From positions 40,193-104,192 of the forward strand of contig JAAWAV010000007.1 in NCBI GenBank assembly GCA_022792335.1: a stretch of DNA of 64,000 nucleotides, given 5' to 3'. Made by a program: the position numbers and the translations under genes. The notes beneath the pieces were generated by a model. It did not search any database. It worked only from the letters and a program-made list of their open reading frames with translations, and was not told the DNA's origin. Of the stretch, positions 18,127 to 26,431 are shown piece by piece. The stretch comes from Lachnospiraceae bacterium. GTDB lineage: Bacteria; Bacillota; Clostridia; Lachnospirales; Lachnospiraceae. Every line of letters begins with the position of its first letter. Positions within the stretch are counted from its first letter, which is position 1.

Positions 18127-19278
18127 ATGACGGTGAGAATAACATGGGAGTATCAAAGGCTTTCGGAAGGGATTCGTATTTTGAGGGCATGGGGAGAGGC
18201 AGAATGTTTGACAGTTCCGGAAATTCTGGAAGGACTTCCGGTGACGGAAATCGGGCCTTATGCTTTTTCGACGGCGGAGCTTCCACGCAGACTGAAAGAA
18301 AAAGAGGGAGAGCGGCGGCGCACGGTGGAGGAAGGTACAAATTTAATAGAGGAACCGGGAAACCCTGTGGCCGGGAACCGTCTTCAGGCGATACGTCTGC
18401 CGGCCTCTGTCCAGGTCATCGGCGATTATGCTTTTTACGGCTGCCTAGAATTGAAAGAGATTGCTTTTGCCGATTCGATGAAAAGGATTGGAAGCGGCGC
18501 TTTTATGGGATGCCGGAATGTGGACAGGCTGGAACTTGAAGAGAGGGGAACAGGAGAAAATACACTGTATCAGATGCTCTCTGAGCTCCGCTATACCATA
18601 GAGGTAATCATAAGAAGAAGCGAGGGCAGTACAGTCCTTATACTTCCGGAATATTATGAATCGTCCGTAGAAAATATTCCAGCCAGGATTCTGGAGCTTC
18701 ATTATCAGGGGACAGGCTATCGCTACCGCCAGTGTTTCCGAAACGGAATCATTGACTACAGAGAATACGACCGTCTGTTTGGACTGGCGGAAAGTCAGGA
18801 ACCGCCGGAGGTTTTGACAAGGCTGGCCTATAACCGGATCCAGTACCCGGAGGGCCTTTCAGAAGAAGCGAAAGGGACCTATCTGGAGTGGATTGGCGCG
18901 AATGTCAGGGAGGCAGGAAATTATTTTTTGAAACGGGACGATCTTCCGGCCATCCGGCTGTTGTGCGAAGCCGGAGGTTTTAACGGGACGGCAAAAGACA
19001 AAAAGAAGGAGCCTGGAACTGGAGAAGGCAAACGGGTGGTGGCCGACGGGGCTGGGGATTTCTATATGGCGTCCATGGGAGAACATATCCTTGGAGAGGC
19101 AGAACTGGAGCCGGGGGAGGGCAAAAAAAGCTCCGGAGAGGAAGAAAGCTCCAGAGCTTCGCTGGATATTCTGCTTGAAATGGCCGGTCATATGGGGCGG
19201 ACGGAGATCGTAAGCTATCTGATGGATTACCGCTACAGGAAGCAGGGCGGAAGAAAGAAAAAGGTATTTGATCTATGA
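18127..19278 (+). CDS. BspA-like leucine-rich-repeat protein (cytosolic)
   Basis: A 383-residue protein with no signal peptide. LRR_5/BspA-type repeats are recognisable at about 25-50 (LTVPEILEGLPVTEIGPYAF) and 78-135 (IRLPASVQVIGDYAFYGC, FADSMKRIGSGAFMGC). The rest has no familiar domain, and the C-terminal ~100 residues are charged and of low complexity. Proteins of this kind are common in Lachnospiraceae with unknown roles. It starts 6 nt after mntP and probably belongs to the same transcript, which would place it under Mn2+ control. It converges with the antiporter gene on the other strand. Confidence 0.75.
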   Translation: MTVRITWEYQRLSEGIRILRAWGEAECLTVPEILEGLPVTEIGPYAFSTAELPRRLKEKEGERRRTVEEGTNLIEEPGNPVAGNRLQAIRLPASVQVIGDYAFYGCLELKEIAFADSMKRIGSGAFMGCRNVDRLELEERGTGENTLYQMLSELRYTIEVIIRRSEGSTVLILPEYYESSVENIPARILELHYQGTGYRYRQCFRNGIIDYREYDRLFGLAESQEPPEVLTRLAYNRIQYPEGLSEEAKGTYLEWIGANVREAGNYFLKRDDLPAIRLLCEAGGFNGTAKDKKKEPGTGEGKRVVADGAGDFYMASMGEHILGEAELEPGEGKKSSGEEESSRASLDILLEMAGHMGRTEIVSYLMDYRYRKQGGRKKKVFDL

Positions 19279-19323
19279 CGGTGATGACATTCACTTTATT
19301 GACAGATATAGCGCGCAGATAGT

Positions 19324-20289
19324 TTAAAGAAGCGTGATAAAGTAAACGGTATATCCGAGCAGCATAATGATTCCGTGACGTCGACAAAGCCGTTGCTTTC
19401 TGAGGGAGCAAACAAGAAGCAAAAGCGCCGCTGCTCCGGCGATCAGGTTGTCAGACAGAAATGCAGTCGCATAAGGGACCGGGGTCACCAGAGCGGAGAC
19501 TCCGATCACGAACAGGAGATTGAAGATATTGCTGCCTACGATGTTTCCGATGGCAATATCGGCGTTTCCTTTTCTGGCTGCAGTTACGGAAGTGAAAAGC
19601 TCCGGCAGAGAGGTTCCCAGGGCCACGATGGTCAGGCCGATAAACCGTTCGCTGATTCCAAAGAGTCGGGCCAGACAGGAGGCGGCTTCCACCGTGAGAT
19701 TGCTTCCGGCGACGATCAGGAAGAGACCGACGACGGTGAGGAAAAGCAGAAACGGCCACGGCTTCTCCCCCCGGGACGGGGAAGCAGTGTCGTCCTTTCC
19801 GCTTGCCACAGACAGGGAACCTTGCGGCTTTGGAGTTTTTCTTGCCGCGAGAAAAAGATTAAGCAGGTATACGGCGAAAAGAGAGAGCTGCATGATTCCG
19901 TCGAGGAGACTGACGGTCCCGTCCAGGCCCTGAAAAAAGATCAGAGCGGTCACTAAGGTCAGAAAAGGAAGATCGCGCCGGATGGTGGATGACTCGACTG
20001 CCAGGGGCATAATCGCCGCAGAAAGTCCGAGGATAATCAGAATATTCAAAATATTGCTGCCCATGATATTTCCGACAGTGATATCCGCATTCCCTTTAGC
20101 CGCTGCCGAAATGCTGACGGCCGCTTCCGGCATACTGGTTCCCATGGCTACAATAGTAAGACCAATGACAAGCTGTGGGATTTTGAATTTTTCCGCCAGC
20201 CCGGCGGCGCCGTCTACGAACCAGTCGGCTCCTTTCACCAGAAAGATAAAACCTGCCGCCAGAAGTAATACCTGTAAACCTGTTTCCAT
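19324..20289 (-). CDS. CaCA-family cation antiporter (YrbG-like), candidate Mn2+/Ca2+ exporter
   Basis: A 321-residue membrane exchanger with two inverted alpha-repeats. Each carries the family signature: GTSMPEAAVSI...GNIMGSNILN and GTSLPELFTSV...GNIVGSNIFN. The track start at 20322 is too early, because AGGAGG lies 8 nt before the ATG at 20289. YrbG-type proteins are usually called calcium/sodium antiporters. Here the leader is a yybP-ykoY riboswitch, which argues that Mn2+ is a physiological export substrate or at least the inducing signal. The gene is transcribed convergently to the mntP-LRR unit about 45 bp away. Confidence 0.92.
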   Translation of the reverse strand: METGLQVLLLAAGFIFLVKGADWFVDGAAGLAEKFKIPQLVIGLTIVAMGTSMPEAAVSISAAAKGNADITVGNIMGSNILNILIILGLSAAIMPLAVESSTIRRDLPFLTLVTALIFFQGLDGTVSLLDGIMQLSLFAVYLLNLFLAARKTPKPQGSLSVASGKDDTASPSRGEKPWPFLLFLTVVGLFLIVAGSNLTVEAASCLARLFGISERFIGLTIVALGTSLPELFTSVTAARKGNADIAIGNIVGSNIFNLLFVIGVSALVTPVPYATAFLSDNLIAGAAALLLLVCSLRKQRLCRRHGIIMLLGYTVYFITLL

Positions 20290-20397
20290 ATGAAATTCCT
20301 CCTTTACGATGGGTGTTTCCACAAATATCTGCAGAGCAAATGTTTGCCGGACAGGAATCCGATAGCCCTGTTATTTGGGATTTACGCCGGCAAAACG

Positions 20398-20530
20398 CAA
20401 AAAAAGCGAGGTCTTGCCGTTAAAAGATAACAGCAAAGTCTCGCTATTTCATCACAAAGCCGGATTCCGGAGGAATCGTACTGACGGCCAGGCAAACACA
20501 GAACATCTGTGCAAGCTACTCCCTTTGTTT
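20398..20530 (-). ncRNA. Second yybP-ykoY (Mn2+-sensing) riboswitch, upstream of the antiporter
   Basis: Read on the minus strand, the leader has AAAGGGAGTAGC, CCGTCAGTACG, TCCGGCTTTG and GAGACTT, the same landmarks as the mntP leader. It ends in a terminator formed by AGCGAGACTTTGCTGTTA and TAACGGCAAGACCTCGCT, followed by T7. The conserved GAGACTT strand is part of the terminator stem, consistent with ligand-controlled antitermination. It is the second member of this class within 3.2 kb. Confidence 0.85.
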
Positions 20531-20537
20531 ATACTAC

Positions 20538-20566
20538 AATATATCCGTTTTCCGGCAGACTGTCAA
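20538..20566 (-). promoter_or_regulatory. SigA promoter of the antiporter leader
   Basis: On the minus strand, TTGACA (20566-20561), a 17-bp spacer and TATATT (20543-20538), followed within about 10 nt by the riboswitch. Confidence 0.75.
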
Positions 20567-20597
20567 CCGGAAATTATTCTGTGGAGGAATCAGAATC

Positions 20598-20626
20598 TTG
20601 ACAGGGGCGGATTCTGCGGCCATAAT
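20598..20626 (+). promoter_or_regulatory. SigA promoter of the LURP-one-like gene
   Basis: TTGACA (20598-20603), 17-bp spacer, CATAAT (20621-20626), about 40 bp before the ATG. Confidence 0.7.
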
Positions 20627-20666
20627 AACAGTAGTTTATGTGTAGAGACGAAGGGAGAAACGGAAG

Positions 20667-21140
20667 ATGAGACTGATTTTCAAACAGCGTTTTTTTTCAT
20701 GGCTTGACAGCTATGATATTTATGATGAGGAAGGAAACGTTCTGTATGTGGTAAAAGGACAACTCTCCTGGGGGCATTGTCTGAAGATCTTTGATGCAGA
20801 GGGATATGAAGTCGGAACAGTCAGAGAAAAAGTCCTTACGTTTCTGCCAAAGTTTGAGATGTATCTTGGAGATGACTATGTGGGGTGTATCAGCAAAGAG
20901 CTGACGCTGTTTCGGCCCAGATACAACATTGACTGCAATGGATGGCAGATAGAGGGGAATTTTCTGGAGTGGGACTATTCTATCCTTGACGCCGACGGAT
21001 TTTTGGTGGCGGAAATTTCCAAGCAGGTTTTTAACTGGACCGATACCTATGTCATTGATGTGGCCAGGCCGCAGGATACACTATGCACGCTGATGTTTGT
21101 ACTGGCCGTCGACGCGGAAAAATGTTCGCAAAATGACTAA
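20667..21140 (+). CDS. LURP-one-related (YxjI-like) protein
   Basis: A 157-residue protein of the LURP-one-related/Tubby C-terminal-like fold, predicted cytosolic. The pattern is recognisable: an N-terminal FKQRFFSWLDSYDIYDEEGN, then repeated strands such as VVKGQLSWGHCLKIFDAEG, GTVREKVLTFLPKFEMY and WEIEGN/WDYSILDADG-like segments, ending with DTYVIDV. Biochemical function is not established for bacterial members; roles in membrane or phospholipid scaffolding have been proposed for the fold. RBS GGGAGAAA and a good promoter lie upstream. It appears to be a single-gene unit. Confidence 0.85.
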   Translation: MRLIFKQRFFSWLDSYDIYDEEGNVLYVVKGQLSWGHCLKIFDAEGYEVGTVREKVLTFLPKFEMYLGDDYVGCISKELTLFRPRYNIDCNGWQIEGNFLEWDYSILDADGFLVAEISKQVFNWTDTYVIDVARPQDTLCTLMFVLAVDAEKCSQND

Positions 21141-21226
21141 ATTCTTGCAACACTGCCCCAGATAGGGCATAATAAGGACATATGAAAGAACACAAACAAC
21201 CGGAGAACACGACGGGGAGGAATACC

Positions 21227-21943
21227 ATGCTTCAGGAGTTGCGGGAAAAGATATTCGCCTTCACAGATGAAACCTATAAAACCTTCAATGAAAAGCTGGT
21301 GCCGGGGACGGGAGAGACGATCGGCGTACGGGTGCCGAGGGTGCGGGAGCTGGCCCGGGCGGTGGCGAAGGAGGATGCGGACAGTTTTTTCAGGGAAATA
21401 GAAGCGGCAGATGAAAGCGACTTCTACCAGGAAGAACGGATGCTTCAGGGGATGGTGATCGGTTATGCAAACATGTCCTTGGAGGAACGGTTCAGGCGTT
21501 TGGATGCCTGGGTTCCCAGAATCAATAGCTGGGCAGTTTGCGACTGTGGGAATAGTACCTTGAAGTTTATGAAAAAATACCCGAAAGAGAGTTTTGCCTA
21601 TGCCTGCAAATATCTGGAGAGTGAAGGGGAATATGAAGTTCGCTTTGCAGTGGTGACGCTGATGGAGTACTTTCTGACGGAGACTTATATTGATCAGGTG
21701 CTGGAACTTTATCAGAAGATTGGCCATGAAGGTTATTACGTGAAAATGGCGATAGCCTGGGCTGTGTCCGTCTGTTATGTCAAGTTCCCGGAGCAGACGG
21801 GGCGGCTTTTGGAAAAAGAAAGCAGAGAAGCGGGAGGCCTTGAGGACTGGACTCAGAATAAGGCCATTCAGAAAATCCGGGAGTCCAGGAGGGTTTCTGA
21901 TGAAGCTAAAGAGTATGTAGAGCGTTTCAAGCGAAAGAGATAA
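21227..21943 (+). CDS. AlkD-like DNA alkylation repair (HEAT-repeat) protein
   Basis: A 238-residue all-helical protein of the DNA_alkylation/AlkD family, whose members remove bulky or cationic alkylated bases using HEAT-like repeats. The ETIGVRVPRVRELAR segment near the N-terminus and the helix pattern to FKRKR fit the family, as does WAVCDCGNSTLKF. The start at 21227 is chosen because GGGGAGG lies 6 nt upstream; the track ATG at 21182 has a weaker site. It begins the co-directional run leading into the VWA/MoxR and lar genes. A role with those genes is not implied. Confidence 0.85.
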   Translation: MLQELREKIFAFTDETYKTFNEKLVPGTGETIGVRVPRVRELARAVAKEDADSFFREIEAADESDFYQEERMLQGMVIGYANMSLEERFRRLDAWVPRINSWAVCDCGNSTLKFMKKYPKESFAYACKYLESEGEYEVRFAVVTLMEYFLTETYIDQVLELYQKIGHEGYYVKMAIAWAVSVCYVKFPEQTGRLLEKESREAGGLEDWTQNKAIQKIRESRRVSDEAKEYVERFKRKR

Positions 21944-21983
21944 GAGTTCCACCGATGGAGCGGGTGGATTTTCACCGACAAAA

Positions 21984-23369
21984 ATGCCAGAGCAAGAGGC
22001 AGAAGAAGGGAGCAGACGATCCGTGTCACAAAAATTGTCCGAACTATGGGATAGTATCGGGAAGGAAATCCTGGGAACTGCCCGCAATGAATTGTATTTG
22101 AATATGCGGTTCCTGGATTTGGCTCTGTGCAGTCTGCGCTATCAGATGGATACGGGCGCACAGGTGGCAGGTTTGGACGGTTATGTGATTTATTTTGAGC
22201 CTTACGGGCTTTCGGAGCTTTTTGACAGGGACAGAAAGTCACTTAACCGCCTGTATCTTCATATGGTGCTCCACGGTCTGTTCCGGCATCTTACCAGGAA
22301 AGGCGCAAGGAAGGAGGGACTCTGGCACCTGGCCTGCGACATTGCGACGGAAGCCATGATTGACGGCCTGGAGAAACGGAGTGTCCGAAGGGCTCTGGTC
22401 CCGGAACGGGCCGAGGTCTACCGGGAACTTTCCAAGCGGCTTTCCGTATTCACGGCAGAGGGCGTTTACCATATTCTGCACGAATGGAAGCTCACAGAAG
22501 AACAGGAAAAGCAGCTTTCAGAGCTGTTTTTGGTGGATGATCACAGCTTCTGGCCAAAGGACGAGGGGGGAGAGCGCCCTTCAGAGGCAGTTTCAGAACT
22601 TGACAAACGCTGGCAGGACATTGCCGACAGGCTGGAAACGGGGGCAGAAACCTTTGGGAGAGAGCAGGAGGAAGGGGACGGCGGACTTTTAGAACAAGTA
22701 AAACTTCAGAACCAAAGGCGGCAGGACTATCGAACGTTTCTCCGGAAGTTTTCTGTGTGGCGAGAGGAAATGCAGATTGACGAGGATTCCTTTGATTATG
22801 GTTTTTACAGCTACGGGCTTCGTCTTTATGGAAACCTGCCGCTTATTGAGCCGCAGGAATTTAAGGAGACAAAGAAGATACAGGAATTTGTGATTGCCGT
22901 TGACACGTCCATGTCCTGTTCAGGAGAACGGATACGGGCTTTTCTTACGGAAACCTGTGGGATCTTATTTCAGACAGAAAGTTTTTTCAAAAAAGTGCGG
23001 ATTCACATCATTCAGTGCGACGAGAAGGTGCGGTCAGATACTGTTGTCACAGACCAAAAGGAACTTTCAGCCTTTGCGGCGGGGGTGGAGATTCAGGGGG
23101 GCGGAGGAACAGACTTCCGGCCGGTTTTTGCTTATGTGGAGGAATTAAGGAGACGGGGAGAGCTTCGCCGGTTAAAGGGGCTTTTATATTTTACGGACGG
23201 TTTGGGAATCTATCCGGTAAAACGGCCGGACTACGATGTGGCGTTCCTGTTTATGAAGGAGGATACAGATGTGTCTGTACCGGCCTGGGCGATGAAGCTG
23301 ATTCTTGCAGATACGGCTTCTGTTTCAGAAGAAAAGGGACTGGACGCGAACATTCAGTTTATCAATTAA
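21984..23369 (+). CDS. VWA-like protein with degenerate metallopeptidase-like N-terminal domain (DUF2201-type)
   Basis: A 461-residue protein. The N-terminal part (about 15-130) matches the putative metallopeptidase domain paired with VWA-like domains, but the expected HExxH is HMVLH (LYLHMVLHGLFRH), so the catalytic Glu is missing. The C-terminal VWA domain (about 300-450) keeps a complete MIDAS set: DTSMS, GGTDF and TDG. Such proteins work with MoxR-type AAA+ ATPases as metal- or cofactor-insertion machines, and the partner ATPase starts 26 nt downstream. The ATG at 21984 has a poor ribosome site. GTG at 22023 (preceded by AAGGGAG) is a good alternative start. Confidence 0.85.
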   Translation: MPEQEAEEGSRRSVSQKLSELWDSIGKEILGTARNELYLNMRFLDLALCSLRYQMDTGAQVAGLDGYVIYFEPYGLSELFDRDRKSLNRLYLHMVLHGLFRHLTRKGARKEGLWHLACDIATEAMIDGLEKRSVRRALVPERAEVYRELSKRLSVFTAEGVYHILHEWKLTEEQEKQLSELFLVDDHSFWPKDEGGERPSEAVSELDKRWQDIADRLETGAETFGREQEEGDGGLLEQVKLQNQRRQDYRTFLRKFSVWREEMQIDEDSFDYGFYSYGLRLYGNLPLIEPQEFKETKKIQEFVIAVDTSMSCSGERIRAFLTETCGILFQTESFFKKVRIHIIQCDEKVRSDTVVTDQKELSAFAAGVEIQGGGGTDFRPVFAYVEELRRRGELRRLKGLLYFTDGLGIYPVKRPDYDVAFLFMKEDTDVSVPAWAMKLILADTASVSEEKGLDANIQFIN

Positions 23370-23395
23370 ATTTTTGGGAAGGAAGAAATGATCCA

Positions 23396-24970
23396 GTGAA
23401 TATCAAGCGGGCAAAGGAAGAGATAAAAAATACGATAGAAGCCTATCTTCTGAAGGATTCCTTTGGGGAATATGTGATCCCCGCCATCCGTCAGAGGCCG
23501 GTACTTTTGATGGGGCCTCCGGGGGTAGGGAAAACACAGATTATGGAGCAGATTGCCAGAGAGTGCCGGATTGGCCTGGTATCTTACACCATCACCCATC
23601 ACACCAGGCAGAGTGCGGTAGGGCTGCCGTTCATAAAAGAAAAGGATTATGAAGGAAAGACGTACCAGGTGACGGAATACACCATGAGCGAAATCATTGC
23701 GTCTGTTTATGAGCGGATGGAGCGGACCGGGATCCGGGAGGGGATTTTGTTTATCGACGAGATCAACTGTGTGTCGGAGACGATGGCGCCCATGATGCTT
23801 CAGTTTCTGCAGTGCAAGACTTTCGGAAATCAGCAGGTGCCAAAAGGCTGGATCATTGTGGCGGCGGGGAATCCGCCGGAGTATAACAAGTCGGTGCGGG
23901 ATTTTGACGTGGTGACTTTAGACAGAGTAAAACGTCTGGACGTGGAAGCCGATTATCCGGTGTGGAAGGAATATGCATACCGGGAAAAGCTTCACGGCGC
24001 GGTGATTTCCTATCTGGATATCCGGAGGAACAATTTTTACCGGGTCGAGACCACGGTGGACGGCACATGGTTTGCTACGGCAAGGGGATGGGAGGACCTG
24101 TCTCAGCTCTTGTATGTCTATGAACGGCTGGAAAAACCGGTGGACGCACAGGTGGTGGGACAGTATATTCAGTTTCCGAAGATTGCGAGAGATTTTGCTA
24201 ATTATCTGGATCTTTACAAGAAATATTACCAGGATTATCAGGTGGACGAGGCGCTGGCCGGAAATCTTTCGAGCCAGGCAATCTCCAAACTGCATTTTGC
24301 GGAATTTGACGAGCGGTTCAGCGTGATGGGACTGTTTCTTTCCAGGCTGGGAGAGGAGTTTTGGAGCTGTTATCTGGAAGATGCTTTTGTGACGGAACTG
24401 TTCGGACGGCTAAAAGCGCTGAAACAGAAATGCTTTGCTGAAACGGCATCGACAGCGTCCGGGGCAGAAACGGACGGAGATATCCCTGGCAGTGTCGGCA
24501 CCGTTGCCAATTTTCTTGCCGCGAATATCCGGGAAGAGCGGCTGTCGACAGAGGAACGTTTGGAGAAAGAACAGGAAGCGGGACAGCTTGACCGGCTGAC
24601 GGAGCAGGTGGGACGCCGGATGCTCTCCTGGCTGGGAAAGATGGAGGGGGCTTCCGGGTTTGAAGAGATTCAGAAGGCTTTTGCGAAGGAGACGGATGCC
24701 AGACAGAGCCTTATTGATAAAACGGCACAGAAACTGGAATATGCCTTTGATTTCCTGGAGGCGGCATTTGGAGAGGGTCAGGAGCTGATCCTTTTTGCGA
24801 CAGAGCTTACGGCGGGATTTTTCAGCGCCTGGTTTATCCGGGAGAATGGCTGTGATCGGTACTATAAATACAACAGAGGACTTTTGTTTGCAGAACGGCA
24901 GCAGGCTATTCATGAAAAAATCGAAGCGGCGAAGGACAAGATGACAGGGGCTGATTTGGAATCAGTTTGA
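23396..24970 (+). CDS. MoxR-type AAA+ ATPase paired with the upstream VWA protein
   Basis: A 524-residue AAA+ ATPase. Walker A is GPPGVGKT (about 39-46), Walker B is ILFIDEIN, sensor 1 lies in IIVAAGNPPEYN and the arginine-containing segment is DRVKRLDVEADYP. About 230 extra residues follow the ATPase core, including a Glu/Gln-rich helical stretch. The track start at 23015 runs through the previous gene in another frame. The likely start is GTG 23396, behind GGAAGGAAG. MoxR ATPases act as chaperones with a VWA partner, for example in metal-centre assembly. A 123-bp gap without other features separates it from larC. Confidence 0.9.
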   Translation: MNIKRAKEEIKNTIEAYLLKDSFGEYVIPAIRQRPVLLMGPPGVGKTQIMEQIARECRIGLVSYTITHHTRQSAVGLPFIKEKDYEGKTYQVTEYTMSEIIASVYERMERTGIREGILFIDEINCVSETMAPMMLQFLQCKTFGNQQVPKGWIIVAAGNPPEYNKSVRDFDVVTLDRVKRLDVEADYPVWKEYAYREKLHGAVISYLDIRRNNFYRVETTVDGTWFATARGWEDLSQLLYVYERLEKPVDAQVVGQYIQFPKIARDFANYLDLYKKYYQDYQVDEALAGNLSSQAISKLHFAEFDERFSVMGLFLSRLGEEFWSCYLEDAFVTELFGRLKALKQKCFAETASTASGAETDGDIPGSVGTVANFLAANIREERLSTEERLEKEQEAGQLDRLTEQVGRRMLSWLGKMEGASGFEEIQKAFAKETDARQSLIDKTAQKLEYAFDFLEAAFGEGQELILFATELTAGFFSAWFIRENGCDRYYKYNRGLLFAERQQAIHEKIEAAKDKMTGADLESV

Positions 24971-25093
24971 ATATCCGGATGTATTTCCCTTGTGTATCTA
25001 TTCTGGAGGGGGATTGCAACGGGGAGAATGTGTTTGCCGTCTGCAGCAGAAAAAGATCTGGAAATGGGGTTATGAGGAAAGGTGGAGATAGGT

Positions 25094-26431
25094 ATGCTTT
25101 ATTTAGAATGTTATTCCGGGATCAGCGGCGATATGACAGTGGCGGCTCTCCTGGATCTGGGGGCCAGCAGAGAAAAGCTTCTGGAGGGACTTTCCAGCCT
25201 GGGTTTATCCGGTTATAAGGTGAAGATTGGCCGACGGGTGAAATGTGGTGTGGAAGCCTGCAGCTTTGATGTGGAGCTCTATGGAGAAGAGGATGGCGGC
25301 AGCCATGATTATGTGGAGTCCAGTCACGCTCATGACCACATGGATGGCCACGGCCATGAGCATAGCGCCGACGCCCATAGTCATGCCCATGACCACGAGT
25401 ATGGCCACAGCCATGCCCATGGAGAGGGACATGCCCATGTCCACAGGAATCTGGCAGATATCACAGAGATTATCTGCCATTCCGGCATGACGGGACGGGC
25501 GAAGGAAACGGCGCTTCGGATTTTTGGGATCGTGGCGGAGGCGGAGGCAAAGGTCCATGGAAAGAAAATTTCGGAGGTTCATTTTCATGAGGTGGGGGCG
25601 GTAGACTCCATTGTGGATATCGCGGCTGTTGCCATCTGCCTGGATGATCTGAATATTACAGAGGTGGTGATCTCGGATATCTGTGAAGGGCGTGGCCACG
25701 TCCACTGCCAGCATGGGATCCTTCCTGTTCCTGTTCCGGCGGTTATGGCGGTCGTCGAAACTTACGGGCTTTACCTGAAGCTGACGGATACACAGGGAGA
25801 AATGGTAACTCCCACAGGAGCTGCGATCGCCGCGGGGATTAGGACCAGAAAACGGGCGCCGGAATCCTTCTGCATCCGGAAAACGGGGATGGGAGCCGGG
25901 AAAAAAGAGTTTCCGAAGGCAAATATCCTGCGGGCATATCTCATTGAGGAGCGTCTGGAAAAGGGAAATGGTTCAAAATCGGAAACGGAGCAGACGGAGA
26001 ACGGGCTCTGGATGATGGAAACCAACATCGACGATGCCACCGGGGAAGCGCTCGGGTATGTGATGGAGCGGCTTCTAAAGGCGGGAGCCAGAGACGTATG
26101 TTATCTTCCGGCGTTTATGAAGAAGAACCGGCCGGCCTGGCTGATGAAGGTGGTCTGCGATGAGGAAAAACGGGAAGAACTGGAAGAGATTATCTTCCGG
26201 CATACGACGACCATCGGCATACGGCGTTATCCGCTTTTCCGAACGGCATTGTCCAGACAGATTCGCTTAGTAGAAACTTCTTATGGCCCGGCCAGAGTCA
26301 AAGAGGTGCGGCGCGGGGAGCTTACTTTCTGCTATCCGGAATATGAGGACGTGGCTCGGTATGCGGATCTTTCGGGCAGATCCTTCCAGGATATCTATGA
26401 GGAGATCAAACGGCAGGCGGAGGCGTGTTAA
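25094..26431 (+). CDS. larC: LarC, nickel insertion enzyme of the nickel-pincer nucleotide pathway
   Basis: A 445-residue protein that inserts Ni into the pyridinium-bis-thiocarboxylate mononucleotide, the last step of NPN cofactor synthesis. It starts MLYLECYSGISGDM, typical of LarC. A His-rich metal-binding stretch (about residues 75-115) contains many HxH/HAH units. Then come EVHFHEVGAVDSIVDI and the C-terminal LarC2-like half (METNIDDATGE...). In some Lactobacillales larC is split and needs a programmed frameshift; here it is one uninterrupted frame. ATG 25094 follows AGGTGGAG (a GTG at 25082 is an alternative). larE starts on the next base after the stop. Confidence 0.95.
   Translation: MLYLECYSGISGDMTVAALLDLGASREKLLEGLSSLGLSGYKVKIGRRVKCGVEACSFDVELYGEEDGGSHDYVESSHAHDHMDGHGHEHSADAHSHAHDHEYGHSHAHGEGHAHVHRNLADITEIICHSGMTGRAKETALRIFGIVAEAEAKVHGKKISEVHFHEVGAVDSIVDIAAVAICLDDLNITEVVISDICEGRGHVHCQHGILPVPVPAVMAVVETYGLYLKLTDTQGEMVTPTGAAIAAGIRTRKRAPESFCIRKTGMGAGKKEFPKANILRAYLIEERLEKGNGSKSETEQTENGLWMMETNIDDATGEALGYVMERLLKAGARDVCYLPAFMKKNRPAWLMKVVCDEEKREELEEIIFRHTTTIGIRRYPLFRTALSRQIRLVETSYGPARVKEVRRGELTFCYPEYEDVARYADLSGRSFQDIYEEIKRQAEAC

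Noticed and set aside
20375-20707. 110-aa + strand ORF over the antiporter leader
   Set aside because: It lies across the minus-strand riboswitch, its promoter and the next gene's promoter; no coding features.
24967-25218. 83-aa + strand ORF between MoxR1 and larC
   Set aside because: Overlaps larC in another frame, no recognisable domain; the gap itself shows nothing convincing.
25094-26431. Programmed frameshift splitting larC into larC1/larC2, as in Lactobacillus
   Set aside because: One continuous frame covers both halves; no shift is needed.
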